In this document: positions 1-14,400 of the stretch, piece after piece
Layout: each line of letters begins with the position of its first letter
Numbering within the stretch: the stretch's first letter is position 1
Assembly: GCA_020086605.1 (NCBI GenBank)
Contig: JACBWW010000008.1
Coordinates: 17,076,753 to 17,140,752, forward strand
Length of the DNA: 64,000 bases
Source of the DNA: Lanius collurio
Taxonomy: Eukaryota; Chordata; Aves; Passeriformes; Laniidae
Direction of reading: 5' to 3'
Made by a program: the position numbers and the translations under genes
The notes under the pieces: model-generated
Databases searched by the model: none
The model's input: the letters and a program-made list of their open reading frames with translations, nothing else
What the model was told of the DNA's origin: nothing

Positions 1-3000
1 TGCTTGCTTATGCTGGCATTTGCTCACTCTTCTGGTACCCCTACTTTAAAATTATAACAGTTTTCTATAAGGAACTATAAAAAGACTTTTCAAAAGTCAG
101 TATTCACTTTTAGGGCAATTAGGATGCATGGTCTCTGCCTTTCTAGTCTCTGCAGAAATGTGATGATCACCCCATATATCAAGAAAGTCCTGTGTCAGTG
201 TGAAGTTTCTATGCCATAAAAGAAGAAAATATATCACAGCAGTGCATTAACACTGGGCACTAATATCTGTCATGCAAAACAGTTATTATATCTACATATG
301 AAAATAAATCTTCAATAAAGCTGCTGAGGAGCTAGAAAAATCCAACTATCTTATGCCCATGTTCTTATTCCAGTTTTTCGTAGTGGTTCAAGAATTGAAT
401 AGAACTAGAATTTCCTGCAATACTTCAATACTCTTGGAGATGTTTGGAAATTCAACCTGTTGCATCTTTCTATGAACTATACATCAAGCAACTACACATC
501 TGGGACATGTGAATGACTCCATGTTGACAGTACATGAATGTGTTAATGGGTTACACAGGTCAACAGCAAGACTTCCTTAAGAAAAAGGTGAGTCATCAAA
601 AGAGGTTATGTGTTCATGGTGTAAAGAACAAAAAGAAATTAAATTAGAAATACTGCTAGCATGTTATTTCTCAGTAAGAAAATATGTACTTTAATTTTTC
701 ATGTTATTTTAAATTTACCATGTGATTTAATGCACCTAAGTTTAAACACTAAAGTCATCTTTCCTAATATTTTTGTTAATTCTGGTGATTATGGCTGTTC
801 TTTGATTCATCTCAGGTAACAGAGATGTTGGATTATTAACAGGTATTGCAGAGAGTACAATCTGGCTATATGAGTGATTGAGCATACATTTAAAGTATGT
901 GACAATAGATACTTTCTTGATCATTTTATTTAGATCAGGATGAATTTCTCCACTAGTGCCCTTAATTATAATTTTTTAAAATAATAACGTTCCTGATGAA
1001 GCAGAAGCATGCAATTTTCTTTTCTAATTAATTTTATATTAAAGTAAATCCTGATAACAGAAGCACCAATAAAAACATAAACTGTCTTTGACAGGAGATT
1101 TAAAAAGTCATTGAAGCAGAATAAAATAAGATAGAGCTGGGCTGCTTATGCTGAACACTCAGTACAGGAGCTGAATCAGTAAAGAATAAAAAGTTATTAA
1201 CACATGTTAATATGATTTAAATGGAAGTATCCTTTGAAATGGAAATACAAAGTACAAGAAAAAATGCTAAAATATGCAGTAAGAAGCAGTTTGTTCTAAT
1301 GCTATGTTCAGATAGTGATCACTAATCAGATGCTGTATGTTATTTAATATTCTTTGTACCTACCAGAGTATACAAAATCATCATAATAAAATGAAAGCAC
1401 AATTCTAGTTGAAAGAAGCATATCTATCTTGCAGTACTTATATTTCTGTTCCCTTTCTCAGGGTGAAATTAAATTTATTAATTTCAAAGACTGCCTTAAG
1501 GCATGACAAAAACTAGCTAGAAAGCAAATTTTCTCTCATCAAAAATATGACTTAGGATTTAGCTTGTAATTCTAATACAAAGTGCAAAGAATAAAAACTG
1601 GCAAAATGGTCAACAACAAAATAAATAAAAATGTCTTAATCATGAAATATTCTGGGGCTAGGTTTTGTTGAAGCAGATACATTCCAATAAAGTATTCATA
1701 CTGAGCAACCTGAATTTTCCCATTGTAAAAAAACTTCATTGAAGTTTCCGACACCTTCAATATCTCATTAAGGAGTATACTAGTTTTAGTGAATCTTGTG
1801 CATATGATTCACAATTAGAGGAAAATTTACACTTAGTTCTGAGCAATTCATACAATTTTTGAAAGCAGTATTGCAAAACACAGAATTGAGTTTTAGTTAA
1901 CAAATAGTCTACAAGCAGTTTTTCTTGACTATGTAGCATTCCTATAAGCACTGATAGCAGTAGTTCTTGTAGTTTGAACTGTGCCAGAAGAAAGGGAGGA
2001 GTTTTATCAGTCCCTGGAGCACTATGAAATACTTAGCCCTGTTTATATTCCTCCTGTCATTTCTCCTGTGTGAAAAATGGGAGGATGAGACCACTTCTTC
2101 ACAGGTACTTAGAGGAAAGGTAGAGTATACGGTCTGTAGTCCCAGTGCAATGTCGTCAGGTAACAGCCTGAAGGCTGTTTGAGGAAGAAGGTAGGACCCT
2201 GCATTCTGAAGTCTCTTAAAACTTCCCAATCCCCTACTCCCAGTCCCTCTTTCTGTAATGTATCCCATTTCCAATACTTTACCTTCAATATTCTTCTGAG
2301 AAGGACGAACCTATGCCAGGTTATTTTTCATTATGAAGAATATTCTGAGCTAGTACAAGACAAGACAGTGAGATATCTCCCTAGTGCAGGAGGCCAGGTA
2401 GCACAACAAGGGTAAGTAGATTTTTGCTACAGGCACTCGGTAAGTGTCTGCATAGAGAAGCGGATCTGACTTGGGAGCAAACCATCTAGGGCAGGAAGGG
2501 CTTTGCTGACAGGAAGCTGCAGTCACCTATATGGGCCTATCTGGAAGATGAGATGGGAATGAATAACACATATGAACCTTAATCTTGAATGCCAGATTTT
2601 TGTTGTAGGAATAGAAGGACCAATTCCTTTGAAAGCTCCCTCATTAAACAGTTGTCCAAATAAGAAAAAAAAACCCCGAAACAAAAAAAGCTTCCCATTT
2701 TACCCGATATGATCAATTGCTTTACTTAGCATTCTGCTGAAGTCATATCAGGTGGAGAAAAATCTGAAAGAAAGGATAGTGATCCACTAATAGTAATGAT
2801 ACAGACTGAAATGTCAAGACAATCCCGCTTCCTTTTCAGCTCTAAATCTCTAAATCTAAAACTCTCAGCCTCTGTGAGGTGTAGTGCCACAATTCCCAAT
2901 ATCATTGATTATACATGCCATGCTTGAAAATGCTTTTGTGAAAGAGCTATCGATGAAGGATGGTCAATCCCAGACAGGAGCTATGTAAATTGAAACATAT

Positions 3001-6000
3001 GAGTTTTGACTACCATGTATCTACCATTTTCGCATCCCATATTACCTGCTAACCAGTGTATCAGCCTTGCTGGACAGTCAGAAAGACAATGTAGTCAATA
3101 AGAAGAAAAAACTATTCCTCTGAAGAAGTCAGAGACCTGAAGCAAGACATTCTGCTTTATCCATTCTCTGGGGCATGGTATTCAGACAAAAAACAAAACC
3201 ACAAAACCTGAAATCCATAACTGTTTCTAGAGGCTTTTATTTTTTGATGGCCCTGAAATTGTCCAGTATTTTTCAAATGCTAGCAGTGGGAAACACTATC
3301 TGCTTTTGTAGCCTCTGAAGAAAATGCATGCAATGGCATCTCTTATGTAACATCCTCCAGGGCACGAAGAGAAGTGATTATCTAGACATGTAATGATCAG
3401 GAGAAGGTAAGTAACAATAGAAAGTCATTGCACTAAATGTGTCTTGCAAATGAAGAGTCACCACAGGGACAAATCAACCCAAATCAGGAAAGAAATCCAA
3501 TGCTGAAAGATTTTTCATAATTAATGTCTACTCATGGTGTCATGATTCTAAGCCATTCCTTGTTTGAGGAATTTAGCATAAAACACCTTCAATAAACAAG
3601 TGGTAGAAATGTCAAAGGGCTTCTTCCTCCATTGAACCCAGAAACTCCCACTAGCCAAGTTTGGAGCAACAAGATGTTCAATTGGAGGAGATAAATTTTA
3701 GTGCCAGGTTTGATGTTGCCTGAGGAGTCTGTGGATTCTACTGGTTTATAATTGGATCTCAGGTCCTGAGCAATTTGATCTAACTTGCTTTGATCACACA
3801 GCAGGACACAGAAAAAAACCCATGCAGACGTTTTATTGTTCTACAGAGAGATTAGGAAATACTGTTTCACATAGAAGTTGTAATACAAGCCAGTTTATAA
3901 AAGCTGATGATATTATTTTGAAATTTTATTCTTTAACTCTTTAACACATGTAAAATAAGTTACAGAAATTATTCATACTATAATTTTACATAAATTGTAT
4001 TATATTTCATATACATAAAATATCTTCAATAGACAAATATATGGCAAACATGATGATCAAACTTTTTCATTAAAAATAAGAGTTTGGCAAGCAGCAGAAT
4101 TCTTGGAAAATATATGATTTTTTTTCATTGTTTTGGGGAAAAGGTAGCACTCCAAAGAAGAAGAATTCCGAAGCCTGTAAAGTACTAACATTTTCTAATT
4201 GAAGCAGTTTATTTTACTAATTTGAGGAAAGATTTGCACCACTTCATATGGGCTTTAACATGAAGTTTAAAATACATGAGTATTATCTTATGCAAAATGA
4301 TGTATTTCTTTCTACCTAAAATAGTTTTTGACTTTCTTTTGTTAAATGTTTTTGATTGACCTGAAATGTTCCTTTTGAAACTGTAAGAAAAATCAATCAG
4401 TTCAAGAGGAGAAACTTAAACATACTTTAATCAAAACTACATTAATCTTGCTCTTAAACCAAGACAAAACAAGCAGTGAAATGCTCTTTGATTTGCAGAC
4501 TGAACAGTTAGAAGTGTACATTCTGTATCTAACAGGTTCATACTAAATAGCTGAAATAACCATGAATAATTCAATCAAATATAGAACTTGCAGAAGCTGT
4601 AATTGCAGAATCACCACTCAAAATTTAAGGTTTCTGCTTTCTCTTGATTCCAGTACCTCAAGGAGATAATAATACTGAGCCTTGTCTGAACACATCCAAC
4701 TTTCTCAAAAATGAATATCCTAGCCTCATGCAAAATCAAATTTCCCTTTTATTCATGTTTGAGATTTATGAGAAATGAAAAATGGTCAGAGAAATATATC
4801 CAAAGGAAAAAATAAATGCAACTGTGAGAAATTCATATTTCTATCAAACAACAAAAGCATGCTGGCGGTCTTTCTCACTTTATTATTCTTTACCAAAGCA
4901 TTTCCTTTTCAAAACTTTCCCAAATATTTATTTTGCAGAATATAAAAATCTCTCTTCTTTTAATAGAAATAACACCCAAGAATCATAAGCATGAGTTTCA
5001 CAGATCGGTGCAACTGCTAAATGAATGAGGAATGAAATAGCAGGTAAAAAAAAATTAATCACAGCCAAGTTCAGGGTGCAGTAACACAAAAAGCTGAACT
5101 TGCTCAGCCGCGGGTTCAGCAAGGATGTGGAAAGTACAACAGGAAAACATAGAATTAGATTTCTAATCACTAATTAATGGTTCCCACTAGTAAGCATTGA
5201 GAAGAAAACTATCATGAAAATAAAGAGAAAATATTTTTTTCTTGTCACATCTCAATTCTGTCACAGAAGATATAATCAACTGAAGCAAGGGTTTCTGCTC
5301 TGTACACTCAAAAATATATGGTTGATTAAGCAAACAAAATGTGATTATCATGGAATGCCAAATCATACCTTCCAGGGAAAAGTTAAGTGACACAGAACTG
5401 GGTCCAATGACACAAAAAGCTTATGGACATGGGTCCAATGACACAAAAAGAGAGGTATTACACAGCAGAGTAATATTTCAAGAGTAGAACAACAGTACTA
5501 AAAAATGAAAGTAGAAGAGCTACTTCACAAAACATAATCTAAATTTTAACATGAAAGATAGTTGTGAAATGTCCTAGCACAGTAATGAAATCACATGGTT
5601 AATATTGATGACTTCCCATATATTAAGAAATCTTTTCATATTTTGTAATTTTGAAATGAGAACAAAATTTCTTGAATATGATTGTCTATTTGCAGTCATT
5701 TTACTGGATTTGCTTGATAGGCAAAAATATGCCTTTCAACGTCAGAGAGAACATGGAAGTTTTCAAAACACTACTTGACAGCTATGGTTATCATTTTTGT
5801 TTTTCTGTCAACTTTTAAGACTAAAAATCTTAAGCACCGGATGAAAAAAGTGCAAGTGCGAGATGGTCAATTTATTTCCATTTGCAAGTTAGAGGTGGAA
5901 TTTAGTTTTAGAGCCTCAGAAGAAACCCACAGAGGAACACAGGTAAAAAGAGTAAGCAGTATGAAGAAGAGAAACCAGCATTACCAACAAATAATGTAGC

Positions 6001-7690
6001 TCCAACTATCCCTTTCCAGATGAAAAACTTTCTTTTTGTGTTTTATACAGGTCCTCTGTATCAATTTGTCCATGTGCAACCATCAGTATTGCCCCATACA
6101 CTACATCTCATTTTTTGACTTGTCTAGGCAATGTTTATGTCAAAGGCAATATACTTTTTCCATTAAAATCTCAGTGACTTGGATTTTTACCAAAGGAATT
6201 TTCTGTCAGGGATTTCTAAAACAACGGGGCAGAGCTATGAAGAAACAAAAGTTCTTCTACAGTTAACTTAAGAAACTCAGTCACAGACTCAATTCCTCTC
6301 TTGCTCTGTTCTTTGAAGCTCTAACAATAATAATTTTTAAAAAGTCACGTTGTAAATGCTGAGGAATCGTTTATGTAGAGTTACAAAACAAGAATCCTCC
6401 ATACATTAAATACCAATTATTCTACTTTTAATATATTATCTTTCATCTTATATGAAACTTTTTGGAAGTTCTAATAACTCAACAATAATTCAAGTCTAAC
6501 TATTAAAATGATTGCAAATGCTCTCAAGCAACTGTTTTGCATCTCTCCTTCTCATGCAGTGATGCATCTGATAGGACAGCCCAAATTTAAGCTCCAAGCA
6601 CACAAATCCCATTGAAAGAAAGCTAAAGAAAACCCTAAATTTTTTTCTGTATAGGAGACAGATCATTTACAAGTGATTGGGACTGCAGCATAAGGAGAAT
6701 CATGAATATCGGTATTTTGGACCATGTTGCAAAGTCAAGATTTCCTCAAAGAGAATATCTTGCTGGCAGATCCCTTTTGAATGCTCAGGTTCATCCCTTT
6801 GAATCTATCATCCAACATCAAAATGGAACAATACCACATAAAGAAATAGAATTTCCCAAATAAACCATTTTTAAGCAATTTAGGCAGGTTAGAAATTATA
6901 CTTCCAGCTCTGCAAAAGTCTGTGGAAACAAAAATCCACTTTAGTTTTCCAATTCAGTATATGAACTTTTTGAGGTAGATATAATTTTTTACTACATTTA
7001 GGTTTTCAATGCCTTCTAGGACACTGATATTTTGAGAACTCAGTCATACACAGATTTCACTGGGAGACAAAATAGACTGTCAGAGTCCTGTTAGAAAGTT
7101 TTTACAGAAAAAATAATGGATCTTTTAAAATGATGGTACACCACACTGATCAGAATTCTTCTTCCATCAGCTACATATCCTCTTTGCACAAAGAGTCCCA
7201 CACATCTACTTTGTAAACATACTTTACTAGATACACAAAGATGCAAATAATCCTTTTGCACATTAGAAGCAAACTTGATGGAATAGTAGCTCATATTAAA
7301 GTCATCTTTCTGTAGATACAAAACTTTTTTGCTCTAGGAATAGTTAAAGCAGAAATGTACAATGCATATGTGAGGAAGCTCTGCATTTTCAGCTCTGATA
7401 AAGGGAAGTCCACTGCTACACTAGCAGCATGCATAACCCTGAACATACTTTGTCCTACTATAAATCTGTCTGCAATGGCTCCTTGCACTGATACAGACAT
7501 GTTAGCTGAGGTCGATAGTTATCTTGGGCTCCACTTGAAACTGTAAAGCATCCTGAGAACGACTGCTGTAAAGCAGGTTCCTATTCTCTAAAGGTAATAG
7601 GATTATACTGTCTAAGTAAAAGGAATAGCAGGATAACCACTGATTTTTCCAAGCTCACACCTGGTTCACAAATGAGCTAATAGGAATAAA
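1..7690. other. AT-rich unique sequence, no gene recognised
   Basis: No repeat family, RNA gene or convincing exon was recognised here. Open frames are all short (60-80 codons), lie on both strands and have no recognisable domain, as expected by chance in AT-rich DNA. The only internal structure I noted is a 20-bp exact direct repeat at 5400-5419 and 5431-5450 (period 31), a small local duplication. Confidence 0.6.
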
Positions 7691-8142
7691 ATGTTTCTCT
7701 ACCTGCTTCTATTCTCAGTTTGTCTACCAAACATTTGCCATGAAAATAATTCTGTTGATTTGAAATATCAGATTGATGTATTGGAGGCTAAAATTTGCAC
7801 AGAAAATCTTATTGCTTTTGTGCTAGCAAGCTGTGAAATTTTATTTGTGAGAAGCAAATTGGCTGTATTGCTTGCAGAACTCACTGTCAATGCAGATGAG
7901 ATGATGTCTCAAATAGGCTTGCCAGTTTTAAGGATGCAATTTCTTCCTGCAACTGTTCCAAATTTTTCAGAATGGCCATGCAGGGCCTTCAAAGCCATTT
8001 GCTATGCAATATGTTTCTTTTCTTACTATTTAGACAAAAAATACCTTCACAATGAAACTCCTACTTTTGACTTTTAAATTTGTTTGCTTATATTGATGCC
8101 TTAGGTTTTAACATTTATATTTTTTAAATCCTGTACTGATAG

Positions 8143-8486
8143 TGTGTAACTCTGTTAGCTGCTGTTCTCTTATGCTGGTTAGATGTAACAAACCTCTCTA
8201 GATTTGCACTTCAAGGACACCAGGACCCAAAATGTGTAAACTAAAGCCTAGAGAAAGGAGGGTAAACTTGGGGTAATTACATAATGAACTGAAGTTATAA
8301 TTGGAGAAATAACCCTGATATGCAAATGAACTAAACTTACAAAAGGGCGAAGAACTCATGACCCAGGGTCCATCTTGGGTGTAGCCTTTTGACTGCCCAG
8401 AGTGCAGCTTTGAAGGCCCTTCAAATAAATACCTCCTTTTATTTTCTTATTTTTGTCTAGTCTCTGTTTTTAGGTGGTTACTTCAA
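8143..8486 (+). mobile_element. Probable solo LTR of an endogenous retrovirus
   Basis: Seen: a block of about 340 bp starting with TGTGTAAC and carrying an AATAAA signal at 8424-8429, followed by a T-rich stretch containing TTTTTGTCTAGTCTCTG, the usual look of an LTR R/U5 end. No matching internal retroviral sequence adjoins it, so it would be a solo LTR left by recombination between two LTRs. Known: avian retroviral LTRs often show AATAAATACC followed by a T-rich U5. Inferred: strand from the poly(A) signal. I found no convincing target-site duplication and no strong TATA box, so both borders are approximate (start could be 8153 or 8184). An old non-LTR insertion or an unrelated poly(A) site is possible. 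Confidence 0.5.
8424..8429 (+). promoter_or_regulatory. AATAAA poly(A) signal in LTR
   Basis: Canonical hexamer followed by a T-rich stretch. It is the main reason for placing the surrounding LTR on the plus strand. Confidence 0.45.
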
Positions 8487-11400
8487 GGCTTAAATATTAT
8501 TTCATAAGAAAGCATTTTAAAATAGACACTTGGGTATAGATAAAAGATTTTCTATGGATAAGGAAATAAACATTTAGAAGTGGGAAAAATATTGTATGGC
8601 TTTTACTCAAGTCACAGTTAAGGTAAATGCTAAACATGCATTACGTTTCTGGGAACCTGTTGGAGTCTGTCTTGTTCAGTGCTGATGTGAAAATCAAGAA
8701 GTAGAACCTTTCCAAGAAGTAGAACCTATTAGTTTGAGCTCTGCCCTGCATCAAATATGTCTGCATGATTTCTAGTCACTTGGAAACACAATCAGAGTTG
8801 TCTGTCTGCCTGCAGTAGAGGTAAATGTACTTTCACTATATGCATATTCATTAGATCTTACACGGAACAATATATGAAAATCTCCTTATGGCCATTGTCT
8901 GGCAGTAAAGGAGTTGCCTGATAGGACAACTCAATCTCAAACACAAAACCTGCCTCTCTATTAAATCCAAGTGCCCATACAGCTCAGAAAAAGGCAGACA
9001 GCTCAGAATGAAAGTTTTGTGCTGGGTGATCAGTAGAGCCCATTCACGTTTCAGAAGCTGAGTGGAGGCTACTTCTTGGTGCAGTGCTCAGCTGGGGGCC
9101 ACTTCACTGAGCACACTTTCCTGTCCCTCTTTCTTTGTGCCCAAGGGAAGACTTCTTGCCATCACATTCAGAGTCTCCTATTAATGCATATGCCTTTTCA
9201 AATTAATTTAGTGACTCCAAATAAAATGTATTTAATCTGAAGCAGCTGATGCCAAATGAGGTTTTGATTTAGTACCAATAGAGGCAGTATCAAATTCCTC
9301 TCTTGAACACAGCATTTGAACAGGCACATAGAAGAGCAAATACACTTTTTAGAAAGAATTCTGCTTCTGTAAATCCACAACAGCACAGTGCAGTTCCTAG
9401 CCCACCATAGCAGTATATGTTCTTCCTTGATGGTTTTCATCAATGATGAAAAGGGATGTCTGCATATTCCATTGTGAACTCTGGAACACAAACACTGACT
9501 GTTTCATTATTGAACAGTTTATAATCTTTGAAAGCCTGATTTCTTCAGCTCTCTTGTAGACACAGGGCTTCTCACTTTAATCTAGTAGTTCTATAGAGCA
9601 GGTTTTGAGGAAGCCTTACTGTGAGTGCAAAGACCTGCACCTCATATTTGCAGGTGTCAACTTTGTGTTGCTGAGACACCTTTTGGAGCCTGGCTCGTGT
9701 ATCGAGCCCTGCAGAATCAGTTCACAGTAGGCATTAAAAACCGGTGCCTTCCCTGTGCTAGGAGTTTTCTGTTACCTCAGAGAAGATAGCCTATCTGACA
9801 CTCACAGATACAAGGATCAATAGCGGGTCAAATGCAGAAAATGCATTTGAGCTCAGAACGAGTTATACAGAATGTGAAAACCTTGAGGCCATAGGTTAAT
9901 TCATCCAAACAGACTAAGAATTAGAATCTATCCTTAGGGGGTACACCAAACATGCTGGGGAGGAGAGAATACTCTAGCTGTGAATTCAGATTTTTCTCAG
10001 AAAAACTCTAAAATTTCATTGTGCAGAAATCAGGTGGCAGTCAGTAGAGTTGATAGTTTCTCTTAAACAAAAATAAAAGACTTTTGTGGTAAAACCATAA
10101 TTCCTCCTCAAATGTTTCTATGGGAACTAGCTTCAAATAAGTTCTGTAGCCATTTATTTAGACAAAAATATTTCATAACTGAGGCATGGAATTGCATGTT
10201 ATAAATGGTAAGCAATTCTGAAGTGAAAAGAGAAATTATACTCCAGAGTCACAACCTGAGGTTTCAATTAAATAAAGCTATACTCTTTAGCTGGTTTAAA
10301 ATGTGTTTGATCCTGCAGAAGTGTGGCCATTTACACACTTTTTCAGTGTATTAGAATTCAAAAGCTTGGTGTAAGATGAACTATTCGATAAGTCAGCCTT
10401 AATAAATTTGTATGAAAATAATCAGTAGTAATAACTAAATTAAAGTGGGACAGAAGTCACTCAGTATTTCAGAGAACAGTGAGGAACACAAGGTCTAGTG
10501 AACAATTACTTCCTTTTGTACTCTTCTATAACCAAAAAGCCCTCTTAAATGAACCCTTTTATTTTAACTAACTCTAAATTCTCTATTAATTAGAAAAGTA
10601 CTGTGTGTCTCTCTAACAATTAAACTGCACTCTAGAGCATAGAAAAGCCACAAAGACATCCCAAATTTTTTCAGCAATCTCTCAAAATTATATTTTTGTC
10701 ATTGGATATCAAACCAAATAATCTAGATTGTACAAAGGCACTGGCTGTTATATTATTTAAATTTAATTATCACTCTCACCAGTTTAGTTTTCGGTGAACT
10801 GCTGTTTTAGGACCGGACAACTTTCCAACTTCCAATAGGAAAGCCATAATTAAGACTGGAGCATGTTATCTTCCTTCCAGAATACAGATTCAAACATAGT
10901 CCAAGATTTGAAAAGAAAGGAAAACTGAAGAACATATTCCCTTAACCTTGACTCTGCTGAGCTGTGAGTCTCAAGTAGGAGTGCCTCATCTGTACGCAAT
11001 TCAGCTGTGTTCATGTGCTTCTGACATAAAAATCTTTGGAGTTCTCTGTGATGAAAAGGCTGGTGCTGGCAAGGTCATGAACTAGAACTTGGTTCAGTTT
11101 AACAGCACAGTTGTAAATCTCTGCCAAATTGTGCAAGTACACGCAAGCAGTACAATAGTTTTGGTGAATATGGTCATGGGGAGAAGTAGAAATCTTGCTT
11201 CAGAATTGCATCTCACTTCAGCAGAATCTTACTGGTGTACTTTAGGAAGAAACCATTGTTACACTGGTTCCAACCACCCACAGTCGAACCATTTACAAAG
11301 TTAGGGTCTCCAGGAAACTAATGTTAAGTCTAGTGTTTGTACTTTGACATATTTTGTCAAATTCAAATCTTCTACAGTGTGTTTACTTGCAAATTCTTTC

Positions 11401-14400
11401 TGTGGTCAAGTATTTTTAATAGATGTGGTAGATGAAGACCTGAAAGTCAGTTGCATAGGCTTGGACAGCAATATTTAATGTTTGCAAATATTTCAAACAG
11501 TGCTTGTACACAAAATTGTGCGCACAGGCAAGCATGCACAGATACGAACTGAGTAAGAGTGAGCCATGCTTTCTCGAGACCTCACCCACTGCACAATTTT
11601 CTGACCATCCACTGTATGAGACTGTATGGTTGGACTTGATGCCTCACCAGTACTAGCTGATATAAACTAATAACTTCTTGTTCCAGTTGACAAGCTTGTA
11701 CAAACACTGGGAAGTATTCAGCATTCTCAGGGCACAACAGTCACAATGCTCAGAAAACCTCTACAATTTTTACCTGACTTTCCACGATATTCTAATTAAA
11801 AACAAGCAGAATTTTTATGTAGGTCAGGGAGATAGGACAGATAGCAATTTGAAATAAATTAGGATTGAAAGTGAAAGGGTGAAGTTAGTGGTCTGAAATA
11901 CAGTCGAATTTTATTTGAGGAACTTAAACAGCAAATTCATTACTCTAGATCATGATCTGAATGAACATTTACTTACATGTATTCCAAGTATCAAGTATTT
12001 GTTCTTACTTTCCTGTGGCTTAACTTTGAGAATGTTCTCTCAACAGTTGAAATATCTGACACAAAGCAGAACCCCAAAATTTTAAAGATGTTTCAACACC
12101 CACCACTGTGCAACTAGACTCATATATGTTTCAAAAATTAATCTTCTGACCTCTTCCTACAGATTTTAAAGTTGCAGGTAAGAAATTTGGGGTTTAATCC
12201 TGACTTCCTATGTTAATAAAGCTATCTAAATCTGTTCTAGATCTAATAAGCTTTAAAGCAGTTCATATTGCTTTCAAATCACCTCACAGGACCTCTGAAT
12301 AAACTCTCATGTCTAAAGGAATAAACATTCCAATGACTTACCCTGCTTTTACTAATCAGAATTTAGTAACAGGTATTTCAGTCATCACCAACCAAGAATT
12401 CAAAAACTTGCTACTAAATGAAAATATTAGCAGTTACTCTGATTAGTAGAACTGTTTTGACTCAACAGCATCATTACAGTTCTGCGGCAGAGAAAGAGGA
12501 TGAAGTTTGGATCTGTGGAGGGACTTAGAGAATGGCAGAGGGAAGAACGAACAAGGAGAAAGAACACAACCCAGCAGGCAAACAGGCTTTCCTTGCTGTG
12601 CCTTCCATTATGACTGTCTCTTGCAAAACTGACCATTCTGTGTGCCCTCCAGACCCGTGCCCAGGAAGGAGACAGTGCCACATGCAAGAGATAGGAGTAT
12701 GACCTGTTTCTTCTGGGTCAGCCTGTGTGAAGCACAGCCAAGAACTTGAAAACAGAGGCACTGTACAGGACAAGGAGTGGGATACAGAAGGAAGCAAAAT
12801 TAGCTGCAGTCCTGGTTGCCCATTTGCTATCTGCCCCTTCAGTATAGCGGAGTGTGCTGAATGGGCAATATTTGAACTTTCATGAATAAGAGTTTGCCAG
12901 TCTCTTGTTGCCCCTCAGAAGGAAGTGAAAGTAGCATGACCACCTATAATGAAAGGAAACTGACTCTTTGAATTAACTGAACACCTTCTGATATAAAGTC
13001 CAAGGAAGTCAGCAGTCAGAAGTCTGCTTACTGGCTGTGTAAATTTTTTTGTAGCTTCAAATATTGAAAAAAATCTCAAAATAGTTCAAAATGGTTCAAA
13101 AAAACCATTTTCTTATAGGCTTGCTATCATCAATGTTAAAAATAAATGTTTCCAAGCTTTTAATATTTTTCCAAGTTCCTGTTTCAAAGATATTTAATCA
13201 GATGTTTTCCCATTAATATAAACTGAAGTTCAAGCCTATTCTGACTATTTCCCATACAGAAAAGTCCAAGATTCCACTTGCCTTGCCCAGATTCTGAGGG
13301 GATCCACTCTGCTGTGGGTTTGGTGTCTGGGCCCCAGGGCAGGTCAGAGCTCCCAGCCTGCTGCAGACATTGGCCAGTACCCATCCCCAGCACACAGCAA
13401 TGCAGGGTGGATGGCTCTCCACCACATGCTGATACATTAAACACAAGGATAGAAGATAATCTTTATCATTTATACTCTATGTTTTATATAATAAGTATGA
13501 TGTATAACCCTTCTAGTTCTGTGCTAAAGGCAAATGCAACAGCAAGACTAAACTTAATTTTTGCCTAGCAAAATCTACAATTAATATAAGAGAAGTATTA
13601 GGTTCTCCAAGACTTTTTCTGAAAAAAAATAATTTTTTTAAGGGAATATGTAGCTGGCTAAATTTTTTTCGAAATGAAAAAGCACTCCTGCATGTACACC
13701 CACACAAACGTATATATACAGAAAAAAATGTATTATTTGTACATATTTTCTCATTTATTGAGCTGAAAGTCCTTAGCACTTCTATTGTTTGAAAAAGTAT
13801 GATTGTTTTGTTATTTGCCCTTTGTGATACTGAATTATGTGAGCTCATTACTTTTAAGTGAACGTTGAGAAGGGTAATGGTGGCAGCTAAAAGATAAAAC
13901 AGTAATGATCAGTAAGCATTTACACAAATGCCTGGTAATCACTCTCTTCATCAGACAGTAAAGAAATGACCCGATAATTACAATAAGCACTGCCCTGCTC
14001 TATGCAGAAGTACTATTTGTTTTAGTTACTCAGCTGTATTTTTGTTTCCTCAGTATTAGGGCTGCTATTAATGAAAGTTTGCATAACCGCAGCTGCTGCA
14101 TGGGAAGAGAGACTAGAAATTATAGGGGTAAGAAAAAAAAGACAAAATTCAGCTCAGTACATAAACACACCAGAGGAGTTATGATGATTAATTACATGAG
14201 GTTTTTTATTTGATTCTGAATGCATTTATCTTAATTAAAGATTAAAAGTACTATGTAAAACCCCATTAGTATATGCAATCCAAAGATTCATAACCTTGAT
14301 ATCTACAAGTATTTCCACGGTTTAAAATTTATCTAATACATAAGTTTATAAATACACACATACACACACTCATTTACTTGGAGTCACTTTCTTTATTTCA

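Noticed and set aside
11571..11670. Tail of a SINE or CR1 (GGTTGGACTTGATG word)
   Set aside because: Only about 14 bp resembles the tail, with no extension either side.
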